From the NCBI RefSeq assembly GCF_000002995.4, contig NW_025062479.1:17542721-17606720 (forward strand): DNA of 64,000 nt, read 5' to 3'. Shown here piece by piece: positions 15,050 through 26,300 of the stretch. A program made the position numbers and the translations under genes. This stretch comes from Brugia malayi (taxonomy: Eukaryota > Nematoda > Chromadorea > Rhabditida > Onchocercidae). Every line of letters begins with the position of its first letter. The first letter of the stretch is position 1. Below the pieces are notes generated by a model, which was not told where the DNA came from, ran no database searches, and worked only from the letters and a program-made list of their open reading frames with translations.

Positions 15050-16064
15050 AGCAACCCGGAACACCAGTAATTTGTTTGCAGCAATCAAAATCCTAAGGTT
15101 TTTAAACAAAGGGTACATTTCTAAGTACTTTGCTTCTACAAATAAGCGGCGGTGCAGTACAATACATTATTTTGTCTGCTGAGGGATTCTCTGCTGCCAC
15201 TTGACCTGCCCTATCCCTGTAGTTCCGGAGTAGGAAGAACTCTTTAGTTTTAGTACTGAATAAGAATTTCATATTTGAAGCTTAAACTGTAGTGTTATTA
15301 ATAAAAACGCTCGACAAGGGTAGAAAATAATTCAAGTTTCATCAAAATTTCAATTGGAAAAACATTTCATATTAGTATCTTTTTCAATGTCCACATAATT
15401 TTAGTTCCAGTAGAACCGACTCCTTCATATAAGGAAATTTAATACTCTAGAGAGCATCGCTTTTGAAAAGTGGTTTTCCATTCAAAGAAGAGAGCTCATT
15501 CTTCGTAACTTTTTGGAATATTCAAAACTTTAAAAGAGAAGAAACAATTTACTGAAGTATAGGAACTTCCGAATCGTCTCCAAAGTACATTTTATCTTGC
15601 AACCATAATCAAACATTGTTCGTTATTTCATTTTAAAGGATATGTTGTTGAAATGCAATAAATTTCATGTCTTAATTCAGTTTTTTTCTCCGAAACAAAT
15701 CTTGAAAAAGAGAAATGATGGTTAACAAAAATTATTTTCATGGAAGCACACAACTCTTGCAATGCAAAGGATAGAATGCAAACTATATCAATGGCTGAAC
15801 AAAAATATCTGAGTAGACAATTCAAAACATTCGTTTCTTCAAGCAGTAATGGTTGTCTGCATCTAACTTGCATTAAATCACCAACAACAACAAACTCCAC
15901 TAATTTTCTGAAAATTCTAGCACCTTGATATATTAATTTTTCCATGCAAGGCAAAAGAGAGCAACGATGAGTGCAACTGAAAGCACTTCTTTGTACTTTC
16001 TTTATATTGCAGATCTAGATAACAGTTGTTCTTCCAAATTCCATTTTTCTATTCTCAAAACCAT
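9169..16064 (-). CDS. Putative unrecognised multi-exon gene with SOCS/BC-box-like C terminus
   Basis: I do not recognise this protein. Supported 5' end: ATG at 16064, exon 16064-16024, then an acceptor before 15976 that joins in frame (phase 2) to a coding-like stretch running to about 15,740 (residues such as MEKLIYQGARIFRKLV). Supported 3' end: exon 9728-9581 (or from 9740), donor GTTTGT, then exon 9456-9169 ending in TAA. An AATAAA on the minus strand (9146-9151) lies 18 bp past the stop. The last exon has a BC-box-like element (TLKELAGQSIL) and a later LPNELVKFLQ, resembling the two halves of a SOCS box, which recruits Elongin BC and a cullin in E3 ligases. Coding-like middle pieces lie near 15,130-15,255, 14,695-14,736, 13,765-13,848 and 10,860-10,950, but I could not chain them. 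It may be two genes. The function is inferred only from the tail. Confidence 0.4.
10453..10568 (+). other. Orphan exon-like segment on plus strand
   Basis: The segment is flanked by a TTCAG acceptor and a GTAAGG donor. It is open in one frame (ending RHIAFLLQKFQSNVVNSL before TAA if unspliced) and is less AT-rich than its surroundings. No partner exon was found on this strand. It lies inside the putative minus-strand gene, so it could be antisense noise or a gene remnant. Confidence 0.2.
11665..11689. repeat. Perfect 9-bp inverted repeat
   Basis: AGCATGCAG at 11665-11673 pairs with CTGCATGCT at 11681-11689 across a 7-nt loop. This is a small hairpin with no obvious role. The stem is too short for a miRNA precursor. 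Confidence 0.5.
14370..14401. repeat. 16-bp tandem duplication
   Basis: The unit ACTTATTCCTTCATT plus one base occurs twice head to tail. About 50 bp further on, at about 14,452-14,465, there is a short (CT)n tract. Confidence 0.6.
15019..15047. repeat. Poly-A tract
   Basis: An uninterrupted run of about 29 A lies between coding-like segments of the putative minus-strand gene. No target-site duplication or retroelement body is visible beside it. Confidence 0.8.
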
Positions 16065-16210
16065 TGCAGAAATAGCAGACGATAACAAACAATCAATTAT
16101 AATTATCTTGCAGCAAATATAAATAAGCAACAAAATGGAAATGATGTGATGTTTTTTAATATCATAACTTCCACTTACCAATTTTAAAACATAGTTAACA
16201 CTTCAAGAGG

Positions 16211-18706
16211 TTATAGCGAAACATTATCAACAAAAATCGGAGTTTTGGAACCATAGCCGACACATGGCCAATAGTCTGGTATCATAGCAGTATAAACGGA
16301 ATGCACTTCAGGACTGGCGAAACACATCGTACCACCTGCACGGAGAAACTGGCTTTCCTGAAAATTGTCAAGAACTTAACTTTTAGTCGTTGTTCTTAAT
16401 TATAAGTAAGTCCTCAGACTACTTATTCTACACAAAGAAGATAAAAATCAAATTTCAGTTTCCCTTTATCTCTTAAAAAGTATTCAAACAATCGAAAAAG
16501 CATCTTCGTACCTGTCTATTGATATCACCAATGCAAATCCAAGGCATAGATACATTGTGGAGATCCAATATGGCAACAGCAAATTTGGAATGATCAAGCG
16601 CGTTTGGAAAAGTGATATTAAAAGGCAGAGTAACCTTTTTCACATCTAGAACCTAATATGAACATAAAGTACTAATCTTCCTACCTGTACAGGTTTCCAG
16701 CAAATAAGTACAGCAATGTCGATTCCACAAAAGACATAAGCACTTATGTACAAATTTTGTTTAGATATTTGAACAAACAAAAGGATGGAAAGGCGCTATA
16801 AATACAGCTAAGGAAGGCTACATTTTTTTAAATCAATACCTTAAAAGAACTGTATTTACGACACCAAGAGTGGAGATTCCTATTTTTTGAGGTTTCATGT
16901 TGCCAAGTTTCTGTTTTCAATGAACTTTTAAGAGCAGGTGCCACGAGATCGAAATAAAGGTCTGAAATAAATGTGATGTCGAGTTGAAATAGATGTGGCC
17001 CGAATTAAGATTTACGAGTAAGATATCAGAACATATATGATAAATAGGGAAATAATGAATTTATGAAGGTTATTGCCTCTCTTGAATGCACGAGTTTTCG
17101 CGAAGTGAACAAATTCATGGCCTGCAGAAGAATGCATCACAACACGACTAACATAAGGAACAGCACGATGATATTCTTTTGATACCACCTAGATTAATAA
17201 TTTTGCTTCAAATTGGGAACTAATTGCAATCCGTTTTGCTTTCAAAAGCCAACTGATGAAAAAGAACCCGAAAACACATAAATTTTGATCAAATTTTCAT
17301 TTCCTACTGTTTTGGAGATGTTTGGACCAACTTTCACAAGAACAGGTATGTCATCGGCCATTTGCGCTGGAAGCCTTTGTGAATAAATGAAAAGATGATT
17401 ATAATATAGTTGAATAGCTGGAAAAAAGTCGAATTAAGAAGCATTCACTAAATATTTTAAAAATCCAAACATCAAGATTAAAAGAAAGTTTCTTTTTTTC
17501 ACTGATTGAAAACTAGGGAACAAATTTATTGACGACATTGCAAAAGAGACAAAGTCATTCGGATTTTCAAGAACCTTAATGAGTAAAAATTACCAATTTT
17601 ATGTAATTGTGAATAAGACATTGAAATGCATAATCCCATTTGTCCGTAATGACGTCCAGTGAATGGATATTCATAAGTATCATTTCTGGGAAACTTTGGT
17701 ACACTGTGTATCAACCAGAAACCATTGCTTTTTCCAAATACCACAACTCCTGGAAAATTTTCTGAATGAACTGAAAAGAATAACAATACATTAAAAAAAA
17801 CTGTTGAACAATCGACTATATCAATTTGCAATATTATTGAGTATCAAGAAGAGTAATGAAGGTCCTTTGTTCAATGAAAATCAAAACTTATTTCACAGTT
17901 TTACAGTTACATACCTTTAGTATGTCCCGAAGTTCCTGACGAAGTGTCATTGTTGGGATATGGGAATTCATCATTATACATTATACTAAAAATCTGTAAA
18001 GTAATAACAATCAAGTGGTGACTTGCTGCATAAAAATGTATTTGGTCAAGAAGTTATGCATCTTTAGATTTGCGTTAATCTATTTGTCCTCACTACCCAC
18101 ATAATAGTGACATCAGGATCTCACTACCTAATAATTTAGAAATGAGTCAGTGATCTTAGTTTCTTTGTTGACCTGAGCACTATCCTGAGATTACTAATAT
18201 ATGTAATGTACCATGAATTGTGAACAATGAATAAGCACTGAAAAAAGTAACTTAGCACAAATACACTCTAGGCTACGATACAAAATCTTTTGAATCGATA
18301 TCAAGCACGAAGACATGTTGAAATTACCTCAGGATTACTTATACTATCATAATATTGCTGTAGAGTATGGCCAATAGCTTGCTTCGGGTTATCAATCTCA
18401 ACTGCCGAAAGTGACCACTCTTGACGCTTAGCATCCATATATAAGAAAGCAAAACCATTACGAACAAATTTTGCGGGTGATTTCTTTATGCGACCAATTT
18501 TGTAAAATATGAACCTAATTGGAAAAATAAATTCCCACACAGAGAATGATATAAAGTTGGATCAAGTGTTAGGGGAACTACAATATAAAACTTATTTCGG
18601 AAACATACCAATCCACGTCCTCGTTTTTTTGATCACGACACTGGAAACTAATGCCGATGCATGCTTGAAAAACCAATGAAAACGACAAGCTTAATTTCAG
18701 CAACAT
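16211..18706 (-). CDS. nuc-1: Deoxyribonuclease II (NUC-1-like acid DNase)
   Basis: This is a lysosomal acid endonuclease that degrades DNA of apoptotic cells or food without a metal cofactor. Nine exons: 18706-18609, 18514-18328, 17993-17915, 17749-17594, 17417-17308, 17188-17077, 16961-16840, 16652-16512 and 16357-16211. Their sum is 1,152 nt, giving 383 aa, close to the usual family length. A hydrophobic signal peptide occupies residues 1-20. Both HxK catalytic motifs are intact: GHTKG (His119/Lys121) and DHSKFAV (His309/Lys311). Other family blocks are VDWFIFYKIGR, FWLIHSVPKFP, LPAQMADDIP and the end of exon 8 (CIGDINRQ). The start lies 5 nt after a TATATTTCAG acceptor-like site, typical of spliced-leader addition. 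Intron 6 has a GC donor. Assignment to nuc-1 rather than the paralogues crn-6/crn-7 is a guess. Confidence 0.95.
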
Positions 18707-18710
18707 TTTG

Positions 18711-18720
18711 CTGAAATATA
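18711..18720 (-). promoter_or_regulatory. Probable trans-splice acceptor of the DNase II gene
   Basis: On the minus strand TATATTTCAG ends 5 nt before the ATG at 18706. No upstream coding exon is visible, so the site probably receives a spliced leader. This is inference from nematode practice. Confidence 0.5.
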
Positions 18721-20258
18721 TAGAGCAATCTTAAAGGGTTAGCTACCTTCAGCGAAATATGGAACTGCCATTTTGTCGCCCAAATTTCAGAACTTAGAAA
18801 TTTAAAGCCTTAAATAGAAAAACCTCGAGTGGCTGTGCTGGATGTTGCAAATTATAGCATTTATGTCCACGTTTTCGGATTTATTAAACTTTGTAGATCG
18901 CTGATAATGATCTCTATTTTATTCTCATAAACAAGTATAATTGTCTATTTCTAACTTCTTTGATCCGAGCTATTCTTAGCCAGTAGATATCATCTAGCTA
19001 AGAGTATGTATCATTTTTTAAAAAAGTTTGGCCAAATTCCAGAAGTCTAGCTAAATTTATTTCGTAATTATTTGATAAATGACACAAGCTATTTTATAGA
19101 ATTTGCAAAGGCTTTACAAAGGCAACTTTCCACAGATGGCATTTATACAATGTCAGTGTACACAATGCGATCACAGACGAATGACATAGAGCTTACTGTA
19201 TTAAAACAAAAACGAATTAATTTCTGATCCTTATAATTTCAAAATGCTGCTGAAATTTTTTCAAAAACATTGGAAAAATCATCAAATTGTTAGATAACAC
19301 AATAATAGCTCATGGAGATGTTCGAGAATTGAATGAAATGCAATGAAATTGTGAAATAAAGTTTATAACATATCATCTTACACGGGACTGATATGTTATA
19401 AGTGCATCGTAATTTGAAGGTAATGAAATTTATTTTCCTATACAAACATATGGCTTTATCGAAACCAACACAGCTATCTATCGACAAATAAAGACTAGTG
19501 AATGAATGAGCAACAATCCCTAATTGGCAATTAATATGCTAATTGAATAGTCATCAACTCGACGATTAGGACCATATGGAAGCAAGAACTTCTTGCTAAA
19601 TCTATCTAATTAAGTGGAAGAGAAAAATTCTGCAAGTGATAGATAATTCTTGGCATGCAAGCTTCTTTCTCGCTCGTAGCAAAGCAGAGTCAAAATGATA
19701 AATTGTTTGCATTCACTTCAGTCCAGTATTTCTCATCAAATTCACGCATAAGCATAGCGAAAAAAAAGCAAAAGCAAAAACAAAACGCTATCTGGTACTG
19801 CTTAATGAATGTATGATACGGGAAAATATACAAAAAGAGATAAACAAGGAAGTTCGATAAACCGTTAATGATATATTTAAACAAAAGACACCAATGATTA
19901 ATAAACATTTCTAAGCCTCAAATATCTGAATCATTCTTCTTATGCTTTAAACTTACTGTCCAAACTCCCTCGCCCTTTCCACGGCTACCAAGACAATCGT
20001 TTCATCTATAAGTGAATCTTATTTTAAATTTGTGTTTGACAACACTGTCAGCTTTTTCGGAAGCTGTGTGCATTCTCCATTACAATCAAAAGTAAATTGA
20101 TCAGTGTTTTTAAGCAACCTAATTCGATAAATGATGAGAAGTGGATAATACTAAAGATTTGTTAATTCAACGTGTCAGAGGAGACTCACCCTATCATACA
20201 GAAACAACCAGAAAAGTTGAAAATAACTCTATTATTTAAGAACATTTTAATGGTGATA
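18721..20258. other. Intergenic region upstream of DNase II and downstream of SLC4
   Basis: AT-rich sequence with no exon chain on either strand. It should hold the DNase II promoter and the end of the SLC4 3' UTR. Confidence 0.6.
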
Positions 20259-20264
20259 TTTATT
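20259..20264 (-). terminator. Poly-A signal AATAAA of the SLC4 gene
   Basis: TTTATT on plus is AATAAA on minus, about 50 nt past the TGA at 20315. It fits the 3' end of the bicarbonate transporter transcript. Confidence 0.55.
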
Positions 20265-20314
20265 TCTTCACGCAGATTTTTTGTACGTCACACAGAATAA
20301 AAATGAACCAAAAT

Positions 20315-23300
20315 TCATCGATTTCCGCTAGCCTTTTTCTTTCCTTCCTCTGCTTCTCTCGGATTTTCCGTTTCTTCGTCACCAACGGTTCCTTTTCTAG
20401 CTGTAACAAAAAAAATTTGTGGTTATTGAGAAATTAACCATATTTTATAAATGGGAAATCAGTTGGAATGTTGATAATATGACAACCGTTAATCAGTGCC
20501 GTTTGGAAACAAATTCTAAATCTTGAACGTTTGCTAATTCTAGTATTTCGGCTCACGACTAAAAATACCTTTTACAGATTGTCCCTTCGGGCTGATAACC
20601 GAATGGAATGAAGGCACAGGATCGTCCAATGCTAGTAATTCCTGCTTCGTGAAAACTTTTTCCATGAAAAACATCCTAATAATCACCATTAGAACCAGCT
20701 GAAACAATATTAATCAAAAATAAATTGCTTTATAAGAAGCAATTAACATACTTTTAATCCAGATTGATTGACCTTGATTTTGGCCAGTAATCGAAACAAC
20801 AAAAGCCGTTAGAACCAGCTGAAACTTCACTTCCCTATAATTAGAAAAACTTTGACAAAATAAATTGTGCAGATGAAGGCGGCCATACCATCAAGGGAAA
20901 CAGCATTGAGAATGTTTTTGTATACTTCACAGCAAACAAACCAACAATACTGAGAATTTGAAAAAAAGTGAACAAATGGACACGTTTCATACGAACCAAT
21001 CTCAACCACACGTAGTCAGGCTGTAAAGAATTATGAAGTAAAAATTTTCAAACTTCAACGTGCATTGATTCGCTTTTTATATTTATTTTTGATTAAAAAG
21101 GACTTTTTTTTTCAACAAACCTGATATTTGATCGGCATAAAAAGCATGGCAATTCTTTGGATAAACTGCAAACCAAGCATCGAAACAACACCCATATATA
21201 AAAATATCCCAATAAGTACCGGAAGAGGTACTAACTGCAAGTTAATCATTCGAGTAAGACTTTTTAGTTCATTTCTGAGACCGGACGAGTTCAAAGAAAA
21301 AAGTCATTCCTGATAGAGACGCTCCACAGAAAATCATACCTTGATAACAGGTGTTATGAAAACTGAAAAACCAATAAGCAGATGAGCTATTATTGCTGTT
21401 AGACGTTGTTCTCTGCAAAAGTGCAAAAGTTTTTTGTTTGAAAATTTGGATTGAATTTAGAATTTTCTATTTTTTAAATTAGAATCTTCTAAATAATAAT
21501 TTGGAACTCTGAATAATGACTCACTTAACACCAAGAAATTGTGCCTTTTCACCAGGAGCTGATGTATCAGATTGTAAACGAAGCGAATCCACGTGCATTA
21601 CTGATAGCACTGTTCCGGCCACATAAAATGGTAACCCAAGAGAGCCACAAATGACTATCAGCAATGCAATCACTAACAAATCCAAATGATATCCAAAATC
21701 TTTCTGAAATCCTTATAGCAATAATGATTACAATGTCAAAACTTAATAGTCGCGGTAAGTTTTAACATCTTATAATCTTTCATAAAACAAGTCAATAAGT
21801 CAATAATGGATTGACAAAACCTTAAGAGTTCAGTAAACTTATAGTTTTTCCTCTTTTATCCTATTGTATTGCGTTGCTATTTTTATAAAAAGAAATATTT
21901 CCCTGTTTTCGTGCTCGTTGACACTTGTCATAAGCTCTGGGTGTCTCTAATTACGACACTCCTTCGATTCTCATTGCCAACCATAAAGGATAAGAATTTT
22001 TCTAACAAAATTTTCCTGACTTTCATTTAAAATTCGACTTCCCCATCTATATGCTTTACTTGTTCATTCGTTAGTCAAGAAACTTGATTATCCACTTCAA
22101 CATGCAGCATATTCTGATTAGGAAATCGAAAACGATTTCAATGATTTCAATTCATACTCTCAGTTTGTTATCTTTTCGGTTGATAATAACAGCAGTGATC
22201 TGTTGATCCATGACAATCAGGATTGTGTAAAATATAGCTGGTAATACAGCTATCAAAGCAACATACCAATCTACTGATAATGGATTGATAAGCCATGGAC
22301 GGTCAATCGTTGGCTGGAACATTATTACTTATGGTCGACAGCATTTTTTATAGTTTAGACTCTCAATTTTAATTTCTCAGCTTTTGTACGATAAATAAAG
22401 TGAGTTTCCAAACGCACAAAATGAACGAACCCGGAAATTAGCAGGAATATTGAGCACAGGTAGGTCAAGACCTATGAATTTCGAAATAGCTGTCATCACG
22501 ACAATAGCGATGAGAACACCGAAATCCGATATACTATTACGAGCCTGAAATAAGTTTCTCATTGATTTTTTTAATTAAACATTCAAACGCCCTGAATATT
22601 CAGATAAATTAAAACCAAAATTCAGCCAAACTAAAAGTACTTTTCAAAAGGAAAAGAACAAAAAGAAAAATATTGCTTTAAGAAAATGGCAGGTCATAGA
22701 ACTAGAATCTGACCCCTAGATTATCCAAAAAAATCTAACGATGAAATAATAAAGATAAGCAGAAGCGACAAAAAATACCGCAGAATTTTTTCCTTAATTT
22801 TCAAAATTTTGTTTAAAATGTACCGTGGAATTTAAAAAATGTGTCCTTCTGAAAATGTTTAAGCCATAGGACAATGCGAAAGTACCAAAGGTTAGCAAAA
22901 TGGATAACATATAGACGTCTGGTTTGAAGTGACACTGTAACCCAAACGCTTCGCCTCCACGTTGACGACATTCTACAGTGGCTTAGTTAATTCATTATTT
23001 CTTTATTTGGTTAATATCATTATCATTATCAGGATATCACCTGTGGTCAGTTCTAATCGCTAGATTAAGTGTCACAATGGCACAAAAACAAACACATTAA
23101 AGCATCCATTTCGTGGCTGCTTCCAAAAGATTTGCCTAAAATCCGAAAATATTGGGAAAAGGGAATGGAAAGAAAAAGTTAATTTCAATAACCCTTTATT
23201 TTTACAAAAGCAATGCAAACCCTCAGCATCAATATCCATGATCCTTGGTCGCACAGTAATGTTATTTGAAAGTACCATTGGCTCATTGAGATAACAAACG

Positions 23301-26300
23301 CACGGTGAATCAAATACTCTCTATTAAACATAATAAATTCCAAAAAATGAAACGAAAGAAGTTTGATTCTAGAAATAATTTAGGGACAAATATAAACTCA
23401 AAGAAGAAAGGATTTTCTCCAAAAATTATTAAATACGTATAAGGTAAAATTATTAAAATGAACCTTGGGATCAACAATGATTGGCGCATCGTGACTAATT
23501 TCAATAAGTTTTTCAAAAGACTGGATTATAAAGACAATTGATATCAATGCAGCAAATGCCTCTTCTGTAAATCTGGAATGCATTCTTTATAAATCTCATT
23601 TTCCGTCTTCTAAAATATAATTTCGGAAAAAGGAGAAGAGTGCACGACTGGATGTGAAGTAATGAGCAGCAGACGAAATCTTCTGATAGTTCTTGGTGCC
23701 ATAACTGCTGTAGAAATTCCTAATTATGACACTATAAGATCCATAAAGAAATGTCGTCCCTGCCGTTAATTTAAAAAAAAAAAAAAGAACAATGTTGGAC
23801 ACCTGGTAATTAGACCAACAAGGGCGGACATGTCCGTAGCAACCAAAATAAGTAATACTACACTAATCCATGCAGCAACCCAAAACCGAAATGGTAAAAA
23901 TTGCCAACCGTTTGTTCTGAAGAAAAAAATTTTTTGCAAGCGTAGTTGAAATTCTTAGTAAGCAGGTTATTCATTAACTGAAGAAAAATTAAAGCACATT
24001 ACTTACAAACAAAAATCGAACAAAATTGTTTCAAAAACAAGTGTTGGACCAGTTGCGGACAAAATATTGAGCGGTTGTCCAGAAAACAGAGCAAATATGA
24101 CTCCACTGATACCTCCGCAGAGAATATTCTCGATAGCCGCCTAAAATGAATCAAAATTAAACGTTAAATTAGAGAAGTTGTTTTATGTAGTAGTAAAAAA
24201 GTCCAACTCATTTCTGTAACTCTTCAATGATTTTTAGTATTAATTCCAATAAAATTTTTGACTATTCTTTTTTATTTCGCTTTCTCTTATTTCTCCATGT
24301 AGTATTTTAAAAGTGTGAATAATGTTGTCACATGTCACATTGTTCTTATTATTCAGATTATTTTATGATTCCAAACTTATTCTAAAATCAATGCAAAGAT
24401 ATCCGTACAACTTGATGATGCAATGCTCGTTCCATGACAGCACCAAATGTTATGATTGATGTAATGTTTGCAAAAAATAAAAATATAACTGCCGCAAAGG
24501 ACTGACTCCACCGGCCATGGAAGAAATCAGTGAAGTCGGATACGAAGTATGGTGCTTTACGTCTAAATATCTTCAAATTATGCAACATTATGTTTTAATA
24601 ATTAATGAAATCTGAGATAAATTAGCAATTAGTTTTTAATTTTTACTATCCAAATTAATTGTAATAATAACCATAACACACAATGGAGTTATCAGTAAAA
24701 TATAATTGCTGAATTGTGGAAAGACCTACTTGATATCATCACACAAGCCGCCAAATAAATGACCGCTGCGGACGATGTCGGTATGTGTATCTTTTTTACC
24801 ATCCAAAACTGGTTCTCCATCAAATGGATCATCATATGAAGCATAGAGCATTCCAACCGAGCGAGCTACCTAAATTTTGGGGTGTACTGCACATAAGGAA
24901 TGATTAAATAGTTTCTAATGTCTTGAAATTTTCAGTTCTAAAAATTTTAAACTTCAGACAAACCTGATCTGAGTTAGCATTCGGTTCCCATCGAGTTTCT
25001 ATGCTGCAGTTTCCGGGTGGGATAACAACCACCTGCGCAAAAAATTCTTCCAATGCATCAACGATAGTATACGGTTCAAGTGAGCATAGCGCTACCTTCC
25101 TAAATATCTGCAAATATGAATAGCCAATAGAAATGTAACACTTTTATTTTCTTAGAACTCTGAAAAATTTAGAAAGATTTGAGAAAGCTATTTGATATCA
25201 AATCCGTTAGGCACAATTTTTCATCTCACTAACCCTAATACTGCATGAAATTATTGAAATTACTTTCTGAAAATGGTACCTCATCCGAAAGTAGTGCGCC
25301 TACAGTTCTACCAATGCCACGTGTTTCATTGTCGTAATGATCATGAGGATTAAGCAATACAAATACGAATCTTAGAGGTATCGGTACATTCGGCAATTCT
25401 GGGAAAAAAACCTGCAATTTGTTCGAACATTAAATCGAATTCAAAAGTTCTAATTTTTTCAAAAAGAATTTGATGCTAATAAGTGATGACTTCATCAATG
25501 AATTGAAAGAAGAAACAAAACCTTAGCTCTGTCGAGTCGAAGGAATGCGCATACCGGTCGGTCAATACCATTAAATATTCCAGCCATAATAACTGCTCCT
25601 TCTGTACCTTCTGCTAATTTTCTCATCTCTTTAGATGTTAACTGTAAGAAAGTTCAAAATAAACGTTTGGTAAAAGTGTACGCTAATCTCTGATTAGAAT
25701 ACAGTTTTTTTTTATACTAATTTTCCATTACAACATTTAGAATTACTTGAAATAGAAAGCAGATAAAAGAATGGTCCATGATTTCGTCTATTTCTGACTT
25801 TAATCGACATGAAATAAAACGAAAAAGACATACATCAAGAATATTTTCTTCCTGCAAATCATTCTCGGCACCTTCACTTGGTACTTTTTTGATAACAGTT
25901 TTCACATCTGAATGCTAAATTAGTTGCTTTTTTAAATCAATTAAGTCAACATTCATTAATTAGCATAAATAAAGCATCAGTGATTGCTAGTACTTAGCAG
26001 AAATAATTTGAGACTTTCATTAAAATCAACAATTCAAACCGTTTCTGATTTCAGTGGATGAAAGCATACGTGTACCAATAAGGTGATATTTCGGGCATAG
26101 CAATAAATCTTTTACAGAAGACAAATTTTCTGCTTCCACTAATCCACGTTCCATCCATGCAGCGCATATTTTGTCGGAAAATGAAGGATTAAAGACATTG
26201 GAAGATTGAGATTAAAAAATTCAGGCGATATTATTCGGTATTTTAATGTTCCTTTACTCTCGTAATCATTTTTATCAAAATATTTTTATTTCTGAAAATT

